Shown piece after piece: positions 1 to 9,928 of a DNA stretch of 64,000 nucleotides. The notes beneath the pieces were generated by a model. It did not search any database. It was not told the DNA's origin and was given only the letters and a program-made list of their open reading frames with translations. The stretch spans positions 103,461 to 167,460 of the forward strand of contig JARKQC010000243.1 of assembly GCA_029974985.1 (NCBI GenBank), in the 5' to 3' direction. Position 1 is the first letter of the stretch. Each line of letters begins with the position of its first letter. The stretch comes from Bacteroidota bacterium. GTDB taxonomy: Bacteria; Bacteroidota; Ignavibacteria; Kapaibacteriales; UBA2268. The position numbers were made by a program, and so were the translations under genes.

Positions 1-555
1 TATTCTCTTGCTGATTATATTGCTCCGAAAGATACAAATAAAATTGATTATCTTGGGGTGTTTACTTGTACAGCTGGAATTGGAACAAATGAATTAGTAG
101 CCAAATATGAAGCCGAAAATGATGATTATAAAGCTATTATGGTAAAAATATTAGCTGATAGATTAGCAGAAGCTTTTGCAGAATTATTGCACGAAATCGT
201 TAGAAAAGAAGTTTGGGGATATGCAAAAGATGAGAAAATAAGTATGGAGGATTTATTGTCGGAAAAATATATTGGTATTAGACCTGCTTCGGGCTATCCG
301 TCTTTGCCCGACCACACTGAAAATATTAAAATTATGCGACTACTTAATGCAAGTGAAAATGCTAGAATAAATCTAACAGAATCTTGTATGATGATGCCCG
401 GAGCGTCAGTAAGCGGAATGTATTTTTATCACCCACAAAGTAAATATTTTGCTGTTGGACGATTAAATAATGACCAGATAAAAGAATATGCCCAAAGGAA
501 GGGTATTGATTTTGATTTTGCAAAAAAATTATTAGCACAAAATTATTCTTTATAA
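1..555 (+). CDS. metH: Methionine synthase (cobalamin-dependent), C-terminal activation domain, 5'-truncated by window edge
   Basis: The reading frame is open from base 1 and ends at TAA 553-555, so this is only the 3' end of a longer gene. The visible ~184 residues match the S-adenosylmethionine-binding reactivation domain of cobalamin-dependent methionine synthase. They carry the ADRLAEAFAE helix, the KEVWGY segment, the AdoMet-binding RPASGYP motif followed by DHTE, and the PGASVSG…YFAVG stretch near the end. The full enzyme transfers a methyl group from methyltetrahydrofolate to homocysteine in the cytoplasm, and this domain binds AdoMet for reductive remethylation of cob(II)alamin. The substrate and cobalamin modules lie upstream, outside the window. 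The DUF454 gene follows after 2 nt, suggesting one transcript. A GTG at 58 is internal and is not the start. Confidence 0.95.
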   Translation, partial: YSLADYIAPKDTNKIDYLGVFTCTAGIGTNELVAKYEAENDDYKAIMVKILADRLAEAFAELLHEIVRKEVWGYAKDEKISMEDLLSEKYIGIRPASGYPSLPDHTENIKIMRLLNASENARINLTESCMMMPGASVSGMYFYHPQSKYFAVGRLNNDQIKEYAQRKGIDFDFAKKLLAQNYSL

Positions 556-557
556 AA

Positions 558-998
558 ATGACAAAATTTAGAATTGAAAAAAATAGATTAATAAGATATT
601 TATATTTTATATTAGGTATAGTCTCTGTAATTATGGGAATTATAGGGATTTTTGTACCAGTATGGCCCACAACTGTTTTTTTATTAATTGCTACTTGGTT
701 TTTTATCAGAAGTTCAGAAAAATATTATTATAAATTAGTTAGAAATAAATATTTTGGAAAATTGATAAGAAATTATAGAGAATTTAAAGGAATTGAGAGT
801 AAAACAAGAATAAAAACTTTAGTATTTTTGTGGACTACATTGCTAATTTCTATGTATTTTATAAATAAATTATGGGTAATAATATTACTTATATGTGTTG
901 GAATTGGTGTTACATGGCATCTTTTTGCTTTACGAACTATTACAGATGAAGAACTAAAAGAGTTAAATGATGATAACTATATCTCTCAACAAAATTAA
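558..998 (+). CDS. DUF454 (YbaN-like) inner-membrane protein
   Basis: This 146-residue protein has a hydrophobic hairpin near residues 14-48, with the family-like pattern LGIVSVIMGIIG…PVWPTTVFLL followed by FFIRSSEKYY. A second hydrophobic pair lies near residues 90-125. This is the signature of DUF454/YbaN membrane proteins, whose biochemical role is unknown. The gene starts 2 nt after the metH stop and its 3' end overlaps cdd by 32 nt, so the three are almost certainly co-transcribed. The short acidic C-terminal tail is probably cytoplasmic. The family assignment rests on the N-terminal motif; no function is inferred from the neighbours. Confidence 0.8.
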   Translation: MTKFRIEKNRLIRYLYFILGIVSVIMGIIGIFVPVWPTTVFLLIATWFFIRSSEKYYYKLVRNKYFGKLIRNYREFKGIESKTRIKTLVFLWTTLLISMYFINKLWVIILLICVGIGVTWHLFALRTITDEELKELNDDNYISQQN

Positions 999-1455
999 TG
1001 AATTAGATAAAAAATTAATTGATTTAGCAATCAAAATTAGAGAAAAATCATACTGCCCTTATTCTAATTATGCTGTTGGTGCGGCATTATTGGCTGAAAA
1101 TGATGAGTTTTTTTTAGGTTGTAATATCGAAAGTAGTGATTATACTTTAACTACTCATGCTGAAATGCTGGCTGTTGATAATATGGTACAAAGTGGAAAT
1201 CGAAAAATAAAAAAAATAGCAATAGCCTTAATTGGCAAAGGTGAAATCCCTGCTACTCCCTGCGGATTATGTAGGCAAAAAATCTTAGAATTCGATAAAG
1301 AAGGAAATTGCGAAATTATTATCGCAAATTTGAATCATAATAATGAAATAGTGAATATTACTTATTTTACATTATCAGAGCTTTTACCATTTAGTTTTAA
1401 TAGTTCATTTCTTAAATATTTTTTAAATTTTGAAACTTCTAATAATAATCAATAA
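967..1455 (+). CDS. cdd: Cytidine deaminase
   Basis: Hydrolytic deamination of cytidine/deoxycytidine to uridine/deoxyuridine in the pyrimidine salvage pathway, in the cytoplasm. At 162 residues it has the length of the small homotetrameric form. The zinc site is complete: His64-Ala-Glu66 (THAEM, with Glu the proton shuttle) and Pro-Cys99-x-x-Cys102-Arg-Gln. The N-terminal SYCPYSNYAVGAAL motif and GCNIESSDY, which contact ribose and base in the family, are also present. The start is in a tandem ATGATG at 967/970; either could be used. It overlaps the DUF454 gene by 32 nt, implying translational coupling. The last ~25 residues form a poorly conserved asparagine-rich tail. Function is confident. 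Confidence 0.95.
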   Translation: MMITISLNKINELDKKLIDLAIKIREKSYCPYSNYAVGAALLAENDEFFLGCNIESSDYTLTTHAEMLAVDNMVQSGNRKIKKIAIALIGKGEIPATPCGLCRQKILEFDKEGNCEIIIANLNHNNEIVNITYFTLSELLPFSFNSSFLKYFLNFETSNNNQ

Positions 1456-1504
1456 TTATAGGTCAATAAGGTTCATAAATAAAATTTTAAATTCAAAATT
1501 TTAC

Positions 1505-1512
1505 TATTTTTG
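1505..1512 (+). promoter_or_regulatory. Bacteroidota-type -7 promoter box (TAnnTTTG)
   Basis: TATTTTTG lies 57 nt before the ATG of the RHS-like gene, in the 114-nt gap after cdd. It matches the Bacteroidota sigma-factor -7 consensus TAnnTTTG exactly. No clear -33 TTTG is visible at the expected spacing. The same octamer recurs before several unrelated genes in this window, which is the main support. Confidence 0.55.
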
Positions 1513-1569
1513 TATTTATATTATTTTATATTATTAATACAACATAATTAAAATTGAAATTATAATTCA

Positions 1570-4500
1570 ATGAAAAGACTAATTGTCATATTTATAATTT
1601 TTTTGTTTAGAATACCACTATTTAGTATTGAATTTTCTAATGAATTGATACCAAATAATGGTGATAATTATATTGTTGATGATTATCCCGATTTTAATAA
1701 TAGAGGATTTAGATATTATCAAGATTACATTAAATTTTCTTCAGAAAAAGATGATTATAAACTTTATGTAAATGCTGTAAATGGAAATTTATATTACCAA
1801 AGACTTGATTACGAAATCGAAGAGATTGGTTTTCCAGTTAGGATTGTGTTTACATATAATTCGGGTAGCTCGTTTAGAGGTAGATATGGTAATTTTTGGC
1901 AATTAAATTATGCACTTAGATTGATTTCAAACAACTTAAACAAAAATGTTGTTTTTGTATATCCCGACGATAAAACAAATATTTTTGAGTTTGATAAAAT
2001 TACCAATACTTATAAGTCAGAAATATTCTTCAAAGACTCATTAAAAATCTTAAACAACGGAAAATACGAAATTAGTTTTTATGATGATATATTATTTGGA
2101 TCAAATCAAAAATTAATAGCTGTTTTCGATAGTAAAGATTCATATTTTCCAAGCGAAATTAGAGATGTCTATGATAATAAAATCTATTTTAATTATTTTG
2201 AAAGTGGTAAAATAAGTTCAATTTTTTATCAAAGTGGTCGAGTCGTTGAATTTAATTATTTAGGCGATTTAGTAAAAAAAATTATAGTACCGGGTGGAAA
2301 AGAAATTTCTTATAATTATGGTGCAAGAGGAAATTTAATTAGTATAAATTTACCTTCGGGAAAATATATTGGTTATGAATATGATGAATGTGATAATTTG
2401 ACAAGAATAAGCACAGAAAAGAACGAAATTTTAATTTCTTATGATGATGATTATCGCGTAAACACTATTCAAAACAATTATTCAGACTTAATATATAAAA
2501 TAGAATATGATACTCTAAAAAAGAAAACTACTTTAATTCTGCCTGATTCATCGACACGCTATTTTATTTATGATGAAAAAGAAAGAAGCATAGAAAATGG
2601 GTTTGATAATAAGTTATTTGAAAAAATTATTTGGAATAACAATTATTTAATTTCATCAAAAATTGATGGAAATGGTAATAAAATAACATATAATTATGAT
2701 TCATTGAATCGTATAATTTCAATTATCGAACCAGATAATATTCAGACAAATTTTATTTGGGAGAATGATAATTTAACATATAATTATAGAAATTCGCTAA
2801 TTTCTAAATATAAATTTGATAAATATGGCAAAATTAAATCTGTAGAATTACCAGGTTTTGAAACTATTGATTTCAATAGAGATAATAGCGGACTTCTGAC
2901 TGATATACAAATTGGAAATAGTATAAATACTAAGCTTTTGTATGATTTTCTTGGTAATATAAAAAGAATTAGTATCAATAATATTGACCATTTATTACTT
3001 AATTACAATAATGATGGATTATTAACTGAAATAACTGACGTTTATAAAAATAAAACAAATTATCTATATGATGATTTTAATTATTTAACTTCTATAAAAT
3101 ATCCCGATAAATCTGAAAAAGGTATTTATTTTTCAAATAATTATCAAAATGTTATTTATGCAAAAAGAAATAAGGAAAGCTATTCATATTACTATGATAA
3201 AATAAATCGCTTAGTAAAAATAGGAGATGAACTTAATCAATTCATTTATTTAAAATATAATGGTTTAAATGAAATTGAAATCTCTGCTGATAGCACATTG
3301 GATTTAATTACTTTTAATAATTTCGATAAAATTAAACAAATAAAAATCAATAATAAGTTTTTAATTAATTATAATTATGATAATATATCTAATTTAATTA
3401 GTAGTAATTTCAATGGATTTACTCGATTATTTAAGTATAATTCATTATCTCTTTTGACAGAAATAATTTATCCAGATAATTCATCTAAAAAATTTACTTA
3501 TAATAGCTTAAGAAAAATCAATCAATATACTGATGAAATTGGAAATTCAATACTTTATAAATATGATGAGCATGGAAATTTAAGCAATAAAATTTTTTCT
3601 AATATTAACATTAAAATTGATTATGGAAATAATAATTTGCCAAAATCTGTTTATTATAATGATAAAAAGGAATATGATTATCTTTATGATGAATATGGAT
3701 ATTTAACTCATTATTCTGTTTTAAACGATTCTATTATAAATTTTGAGTATAATTTATTGGGATTAAAAATAAGAACAATTATAAATAATCAATTAAATGC
3801 CGAATATCATTATAAATACAACAACTTATTAGATTCGGTAAGTTATTTTTCGGGTGATTTTCTTAGAATAGAGTATAATGATAGTCAAATTATTAGAAAA
3901 TGGAATAAATCTGGATTTTTCACAAGTTATTTATACGATAAAAAATCACGATTAATCAAAGTTGTTGATGCTAATGATAATGAATCTCAATTCACTTGGG
4001 ATAGATTTAGTAATTTGTTTTTATATACAGATAATTTTATTAAACCTAAATTATATAAATATAATTTTAAATTTGATAAAATAAATATATTTTATCCTTG
4101 GACTGCAAGTTTTTCTTATGATGGGATTAATTACGGTAGTGGTTTTCAGGTTTCTAAAATAACAAATAGCAATAATAATATTATTAGCTTTTTATATGAT
4201 AAAATGAATAATTTATCAAATATGATTGATGAAAATACGAATATTATTTCTATTAATTATCAAAAAAATTCTTTAATTTCATCAATCAAAAATGGGATAG
4301 GCGAGCAATATAATTTTACATATGATTTCGCTAATAGACTTTTAAATATTAATAATCCAGAAAAATTTGATAAGACTTTTAAATATAATTCACTTAATCA
4401 AATTACAGAATTAAATGATTATTCTTTAAAAAAATATCTAATAAATTATCATAATTCTAATAAATTGCTATCAATAAGCTCAGACAAATATATAATTACA

Positions 4501-7500
4501 TATAATTATAACGAATTAAATCAACTTATCAATTTTAATATAAATGATGCTTTCCGACTAAAATATAAATATGATAATTTTGGTAATATTAATATGATTT
4601 ATAATCAAAATGAGGATTATATAATATTAAATTACGATATTTTTGGAAATGTAATAAAAAAAATCAACTCAGATGGAGAAATTTTTAATTATTATTATAC
4701 AAGAAATAATTTACTAAGACAAATCATTAGTAATAATAAGCTTGTATATAATTTGAACTATAATAATAGCAATAATTTATCCAAAATTCAGCTTGATAGC
4801 ATAAATTTATTATCTTTTAAATATACTTATGTTAATTTGATAAGCAATGTCTTAACCTTTGATAAATCAATAGATTATCAATATGACCTAATGTGGCAAA
4901 TTAGTGATTATAGTCAAAATTCAAAACTAATTAAACAGTATAGTTATGATTTTGCGGGGCGAGTAGTTAGTATAAAATATAGCGATAATCAAAAAGAACT
5001 ATTTAATTATGATACAAAAGGAAATATAATTAAATTTACTAATAAAAATGAAAATATTATTGACTACAGTTATAATTATTTGAATAAACCTAAAAATATA
5101 AAATGGGCAAGAAATGATTCTATCTTAATAAATTATGATAATGATGGCAATATTAAAAAATATACCTATCCAAATAATATTTATACTGAGCTAAATTGGT
5201 TAAGTTTTAATAGATTATCATCTATTAATTTATATAATAGTGGAACTGCTGAAATAAAATATTCTTCGAATGATGAATTTAATTTTGCAAAATTATTTTT
5301 CAAAAATGGTGATTCTAGTTCATATTATTTCGATAAAACAAATAGATTTTTAGGAGATTATGAACAAAATTTCAATAAACTAAATTATGATAAAACAGGA
5401 AAAATTGTAAAGGAAAGTGTATTTTATAATAAGCATAATTACAAATTTATTAATTATTCTTATTTTGATTCTAAATTATCAAAAATCATTGATGGTGATA
5501 ATGTAATTGATTTTGAATATCCCGAAAACTCAATTTTACCCAATATATTAAACTATAATAATACTCTTTATGATGTAAAATATGATGAAAAGCAACATAT
5601 TACAAAGATTGGAAATGAAAATAATTCATTAGAATTTAAATATAATAATTTGGGATATATAACTGAGATTAATAATAATAATGGTATTTTAAATTTTGAA
5701 TATAATAACTTATTTCAAATTAATAAACTCATTAGAAATAAAGTATATGTTGTTGATATAAACTATAATTCTTCTAATAAAATAGCTCATATATTTGATA
5801 ATTATTCTAATAGTTATAAACTAAATTATGATAATAAAGGAAATTTAATTAGGCTAACAAAGGCAAATGATAAGAAAATTGAATATTTATTCGATAATAA
5901 TGCAAATTTAATAATATCACGAAACGCTGCATTTTACGAAACAGGATATTTTTATAATAAACAGAATTTACTTTCTTCGTCAATTTTTTTTGATTATACT
6001 TCTAACGAACTAACTTATAATGATTTATTTAATGTTAATACTATGAAAACTAATCATAGTTTGATACAGAATTATTCTTTTTTAAGTAAGCCTTTTGAGG
6101 AAATAATAAATACAAATATTGATTTCTTTAATTTTTTCAAATTAAGTATTAATAATGAAAAAAATACCTTAAAAATTAATAATTCGATATTTTCACAAAT
6201 AAATTATGATTTGAATAATCATATTAAATCAATCGTATTAGCTAATAATAGTTCTATAAATATTGAGTGTAATAATAAATTAAGAAAAATTATTTTTCCA
6301 AATAATTTTTCTGTAGTAGTAGAAAATATTGATGATTTAAGCGAAGAAATTAGAATTTTCTCAAGTAATTCGCTTTTATCAGAATTTAAAGTAGATTATA
6401 ATGAAAATTATAAAATTAAATTAATATCAGAAAATTCAAATGAATTATTAAGAAATAATTTTGATGAATATAAAAGAGTAAATTCTTGGTATAAAGATAG
6501 TGTTCTGCAAGATAGTTTAATTTATTCAGCAGATGGCAAAATTCAAAAAATAATTAAAAAAAATAAAACAATTTCGACAAATTACAATGATTTAAATCAA
6601 TTAATTCAATTTGATGATATTGAGTTAAGCTACGACCTTGTTGGAAATATCATAAAAAAATATTATCCCGTAGAAAATAAAAGTATATATTATGAATATG
6701 ATTTTGATAATAAATTGATTTATATAGTAAATAAAAATAATGATACAATCAATATATTATACTCTACGTTAGGTCATATAGTTGGTTTTAAAAATAAATA
6801 TTATGAATTTCAGATTCCAATAATTTCAAATATTACTAATAATAAGAAATCATATATCAAAACTGATAGTAGTGGTTCGGTATTAGAAGTTTTTGAATTA
6901 TTTGAATTTGATGGATTGAAATTCGCATATAAATATGATACAAAAACAAAAGATTATTATTATCAAATTTTCACAAAAAATCTAACAAGCATTGCAGATA
7001 TTATTAATAACAAAATACTTAGTTATGCAAATAAAATCAGTCATTTTAAAATTTTTCTTGATAGCATATCTAATTTAGATAATATTTATTTCGAAGGAAA
7101 AATCTATATACCAAGTATAGATTTATATTTTGATGGACAAAAATTTTTCGATACTGAAATTTATTCGTATCTACAAGATGATAATTTCTTAAATCAAACT
7201 TTAAATACAAATTGCGATAATATGACAAAAAACAGTCTTAATTACGCAATTCCAGAAAATTCAATAATTACTAATATTAATCCATTCAATAATCGTTTTA
7301 CTAATTTGAAAAACGAGGCTAATCCTTATAAGGTCTTAGAAGAAGAAATTAATTTACATTTTAATAATTTTAGTACTTTTAATTTGTTAAGCTTTGCAAA
7401 TTATGAGTTACAAAAATTCGACCCATTTTCATTAGAATTTAATAATTTATTAAATGATGATTATAAACTCGATGATAAGTATATAAATGTGCCTAAATTG

Positions 7501-8178
7501 CCTTTTGATCAACTTGATACGATGTTATTAAGTAGTAATTATCGAATTTGCCCTGAAAACATACCAGAAAGACCAATTTCACGCGGATTAAACAAAATAT
7601 ATGATTATATTAAGATGAGCGATATTCCTGAAAACTCTGTAATTAGTATTGTTTTAAAAAAAATAATTAACATTAAAAATCCAATTGATGAAATTCGTTA
7701 TAATAACATTCATTCTGTTATTAAACCCCGAATAAATATTGATTTAATTGAAAAAGTTTTACAATATCATAATTCATTTTATCCTATTTTAAAGCAAAAT
7801 ATGAAATATAAAAAAATGAATCCACAAATTATAGATTATTATTCATTATTTAAAACATATTATCCAAATTATTTCGAGGATGAAAAAAATCAAAATATTA
7901 ATATATTAAAACCATATTCCTTTATTTATGATTTCGATTCGCATTATATTAATTTAGAAAATTATTTGGATAATAAAACAAAAATTTTAAACGATGTAGT
8001 TAAAGATAATTTTAAAAACAATATAAAGAATGCATTTACATTTAATGCTCACGATTTAATACCGGGACTGGAAAACTATAAAGAGAAAATGATAATTTTA
8101 CCATATTCCAAAAATATTTTTCCATTATTATATAATACTTATTTTGAGAAAAAACTTATAAATTTTGAGTTAAAATAA
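1570..8178 (+). CDS. Giant secreted RHS/YD-repeat-like protein
   Basis: This is a 2202-residue ORF without interruption. Residues 1-20 form a signal peptide (lysine/arginine then a hydrophobic stretch ending LFSIEF). From about residue 50 to 1830 the protein is built of degenerate ~20-residue repeats of the RHS/YD type, for example YDEHGNL, YDFAGRVV, YDTKGNII and YDNKGNLIRL. In RHS proteins such repeats roll into a beta-shell cocoon. Residues ~1838-1871 (FEGK…DLYFDGQKFFD…YSYLQDD) resemble a badly decayed RHS-associated core motif. The usual DPxGL autocleavage motif is not seen. Residues 1872-2202 form a unique tail I do not recognise. The composition is extremely rich in N, I, Y, K and D, and the DNA is even more AT-rich than its neighbours. 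It could be a surface or secreted shell protein, or a polymorphic-toxin carrier. No type VI VgrG/PAAR or T9SS sorting domain is visible. Confidence 0.75.
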   Translation: MKRLIVIFIIFLFRIPLFSIEFSNELIPNNGDNYIVDDYPDFNNRGFRYYQDYIKFSSEKDDYKLYVNAVNGNLYYQRLDYEIEEIGFPVRIVFTYNSGSSFRGRYGNFWQLNYALRLISNNLNKNVVFVYPDDKTNIFEFDKITNTYKSEIFFKDSLKILNNGKYEISFYDDILFGSNQKLIAVFDSKDSYFPSEIRDVYDNKIYFNYFESGKISSIFYQSGRVVEFNYLGDLVKKIIVPGGKEISYNYGARGNLISINLPSGKYIGYEYDECDNLTRISTEKNEILISYDDDYRVNTIQNNYSDLIYKIEYDTLKKKTTLILPDSSTRYFIYDEKERSIENGFDNKLFEKIIWNNNYLISSKIDGNGNKITYNYDSLNRIISIIEPDNIQTNFIWENDNLTYNYRNSLISKYKFDKYGKIKSVELPGFETIDFNRDNSGLLTDIQIGNSINTKLLYDFLGNIKRISINNIDHLLLNYNNDGLLTEITDVYKNKTNYLYDDFNYLTSIKYPDKSEKGIYFSNNYQNVIYAKRNKESYSYYYDKINRLVKIGDELNQFIYLKYNGLNEIEISADSTLDLITFNNFDKIKQIKINNKFLINYNYDNISNLISSNFNGFTRLFKYNSLSLLTEIIYPDNSSKKFTYNSLRKINQYTDEIGNSILYKYDEHGNLSNKIFSNINIKIDYGNNNLPKSVYYNDKKEYDYLYDEYGYLTHYSVLNDSIINFEYNLLGLKIRTIINNQLNAEYHYKYNNLLDSVSYFSGDFLRIEYNDSQIIRKWNKSGFFTSYLYDKKSRLIKVVDANDNESQFTWDRFSNLFLYTDNFIKPKLYKYNFKFDKINIFYPWTASFSYDGINYGSGFQVSKITNSNNNIISFLYDKMNNLSNMIDENTNIISINYQKNSLISSIKNGIGEQYNFTYDFANRLLNINNPEKFDKTFKYNSLNQITELNDYSLKKYLINYHNSNKLLSISSDKYIITYNYNELNQLINFNINDAFRLKYKYDNFGNINMIYNQNEDYIILNYDIFGNVIKKINSDGEIFNYYYTRNNLLRQIISNNKLVYNLNYNNSNNLSKIQLDSINLLSFKYTYVNLISNVLTFDKSIDYQYDLMWQISDYSQNSKLIKQYSYDFAGRVVSIKYSDNQKELFNYDTKGNIIKFTNKNENIIDYSYNYLNKPKNIKWARNDSILINYDNDGNIKKYTYPNNIYTELNWLSFNRLSSINLYNSGTAEIKYSSNDEFNFAKLFFKNGDSSSYYFDKTNRFLGDYEQNFNKLNYDKTGKIVKESVFYNKHNYKFINYSYFDSKLSKIIDGDNVIDFEYPENSILPNILNYNNTLYDVKYDEKQHITKIGNENNSLEFKYNNLGYITEINNNNGILNFEYNNLFQINKLIRNKVYVVDINYNSSNKIAHIFDNYSNSYKLNYDNKGNLIRLTKANDKKIEYLFDNNANLIISRNAAFYETGYFYNKQNLLSSSIFFDYTSNELTYNDLFNVNTMKTNHSLIQNYSFLSKPFEEIINTNIDFFNFFKLSINNEKNTLKINNSIFSQINYDLNNHIKSIVLANNSSINIECNNKLRKIIFPNNFSVVVENIDDLSEEIRIFSSNSLLSEFKVDYNENYKIKLISENSNELLRNNFDEYKRVNSWYKDSVLQDSLIYSADGKIQKIIKKNKTISTNYNDLNQLIQFDDIELSYDLVGNIIKKYYPVENKSIYYEYDFDNKLIYIVNKNNDTINILYSTLGHIVGFKNKYYEFQIPIISNITNNKKSYIKTDSSGSVLEVFELFEFDGLKFAYKYDTKTKDYYYQIFTKNLTSIADIINNKILSYANKISHFKIFLDSISNLDNIYFEGKIYIPSIDLYFDGQKFFDTEIYSYLQDDNFLNQTLNTNCDNMTKNSLNYAIPENSIITNINPFNNRFTNLKNEANPYKVLEEEINLHFNNFSTFNLLSFANYELQKFDPFSLEFNNLLNDDYKLDDKYINVPKLPFDQLDTMLLSSNYRICPENIPERPISRGLNKIYDYIKMSDIPENSVISIVLKKIINIKNPIDEIRYNNIHSVIKPRINIDLIEKVLQYHNSFYPILKQNMKYKKMNPQIIDYYSLFKTYYPNYFEDEKNQNINILKPYSFIYDFDSHYINLENYLDNKTKILNDVVKDNFKNNIKNAFTFNAHDLIPGLENYKEKMIILPYSKNIFPLLYNTYFEKKLINFELK

Positions 8179-8256
8179 AAAAATAATTGAAAATACATTA
8201 AATTTCATTATTTTGCTTTTTTATTTATTACGAATAAATTATAAATATTTTAACAA

Positions 8257-9888
8257 ATGAAATTTAAATTAATATTAATAAATATTTGCATATTTTTTCT
8301 GTTTATTTCTGTTAATTCAAAAGAAAATCCTCCTTTATCAAATGAATTTAAAGAATTAATGAAAAATGAATTAGAAAGCTATGGAAGTAATGTAGAAACT
8401 GATAAAATTTATGCCAAAAAATACTTTACAAACGGTTCAATTTATCAACAACAAGAAAATTATGCAGAAGCAATTTTAGAATTTCAAGAAGCTCTTAGAT
8501 TAGACTCCACTGCTTCGATATGTTATGCAATCGCCCAATCGTATAATTATCTTAATTATTTTTTACCAACCATAGAATATTGTATTAGAGCAATTAATTT
8601 AGATCCAACTTTTATACCTGCTTATGAATTACTATACAATGTATATTCAAGTTTAAAATTTTACGACAAAGCTTATATTGTATTAGAACAACTTCTTGAA
8701 TTAGAGCCGAGTAAAAAAAATAAAATAAAATATGCAATTCAGACAAGTATATATGATAATAAAAAATCTATTGATATTTTAGAATCTTTACTTAAAGATA
8801 GTAGTGATTTCGAGGTTTTAAATTTATTGTCGAAAGCATACGAGTACGAAAGACAATATGATAAAATGCTAGTTGTATTAAAAAAAATGAACGAATTACA
8901 AGCACACAATAATGATGTGTTATATGAATTAATTGAATATTATTCTAATGTTAAAAATTTTGATGAAGCGTTTAGATATTATGATAAACTTGATTTCAGT
9001 GCGACATCGAAAAAATATTTAGATGTTATTAATTCAATTGGAATTAGTCTTACAAAAAACAGTATAGATAGTTTGAAAAAATATTATAATTCATTTATTG
9101 AACGTATAGATGATAAATATTTTTTCGAATGGGAAACTCAGTCAATAGCGGGATATTTATCTTCTTTTTTAATGGATACAATAAGTACTGATAAATTTTT
9201 TGAAAGAGCATTTAAATTAAATGATAGTATTCCTGATTTATATATACTTGCTGGTATAGCATATCAACAACTTGAGGATTACAAGAAAGCTTTAGAGTAT
9301 TTTTTACAAGGTAAAAAAATATTTCCCGAAGAAATTCAATTTGATATTTATTTGGTAAACACTTATTTAGTTTTAGAAGATTTTCACAATGCACTAAATT
9401 ATGCAAAAAAAATATATGAAAATGATAGTACAAATGTTGTTTATTCAAGAATTTTGGCTGGAATATTATCAGAATTAAAAAATTATGAGGAATCGGATAG
9501 ATTATTTGAAAGAATATTAGAATTAGACCCAACAGATGCTTCTACTTGTAATGATTATGCTTATTCATTAACAGTCAGACAAAAAAATTTAAAAAGAGCT
9601 CTAAAATTAGCTACTTTTGCTATTGAAGTCGAAGTAGATAATGGATTTTATCTTGATACTTACGCATGGGTTCATTATCAGTTAGGAAATTATGATATTG
9701 CTCTTGAATATATATTAAAAGCAATTGATAGTAAAGATGCTTCTGCTGAAGTTTTTGAACATTTAGGCGATATATATATAAAACTAAATAAAATAGATAT
9801 GGCTCTCGAAGCATATAAAAAATCATTAGATTTAAAAAATGATTCTGAAGATGTTATTAATAAAATAAATAAAATTAAAAATAAATAA
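8257..9888 (+). CDS. Secreted/periplasmic tetratricopeptide-repeat protein
   Basis: This is a 543-residue protein with a signal peptide (residues 1-21, KFKLILINICIFFLFISVNS) and TPR helices for most of its length. Typical repeat endings include YAEAILEFQEALRLD, YKKALEYFLQGKKIFP, YEESDRLFERILELDP and IDMALEAYKKSLDLK. TPR arrays are protein-interaction scaffolds; no catalytic motif is seen. It follows the RHS-like gene by 78 nt and precedes motA by 40 nt, so it could be transcribed with either. Its 3' end lies in a 16-bp tandem repeat that duplicates the last codons and stop. The role is unknown. A scaffold for envelope assembly is a reasonable guess only because of the signal peptide. Confidence 0.75.
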   Translation: MKFKLILINICIFFLFISVNSKENPPLSNEFKELMKNELESYGSNVETDKIYAKKYFTNGSIYQQQENYAEAILEFQEALRLDSTASICYAIAQSYNYLNYFLPTIEYCIRAINLDPTFIPAYELLYNVYSSLKFYDKAYIVLEQLLELEPSKKNKIKYAIQTSIYDNKKSIDILESLLKDSSDFEVLNLLSKAYEYERQYDKMLVVLKKMNELQAHNNDVLYELIEYYSNVKNFDEAFRYYDKLDFSATSKKYLDVINSIGISLTKNSIDSLKKYYNSFIERIDDKYFFEWETQSIAGYLSSFLMDTISTDKFFERAFKLNDSIPDLYILAGIAYQQLEDYKKALEYFLQGKKIFPEEIQFDIYLVNTYLVLEDFHNALNYAKKIYENDSTNVVYSRILAGILSELKNYEESDRLFERILELDPTDASTCNDYAYSLTVRQKNLKRALKLATFAIEVEVDNGFYLDTYAWVHYQLGNYDIALEYILKAIDSKDASAEVFEHLGDIYIKLNKIDMALEAYKKSLDLKNDSEDVINKINKIKNK

Positions 9889-9905
9889 AATTAAAAATAA
9901 ATAAA
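9867..9905. repeat. 16-bp tandem repeat across the TPR-gene stop codon
   Basis: The 16-bp unit AAATAAAATTAAAAAT occurs twice in direct succession (9867-9882, 9883-9898), plus 7 bases of a third copy. The TPR gene's stop codon (9886-9888) lies in the second copy. Loss of a unit by slippage would still give an INKIKNK-like C-terminus. Confidence 0.85.
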
Positions 9906-9928
9906 TCTCTTAAATAGGAGTAGATTTA

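Noticed and set aside
1570..8178. RHS-like ORF as a pseudogene or sequencing artefact
   Set aside because: It is uninterrupted for 2202 codons in DNA where random stops would be very frequent.
9212..9826. ORFs opposite the TPR gene
   Set aside because: Antisense shadows in AT-rich coding DNA with leucine/histidine-rich random composition.
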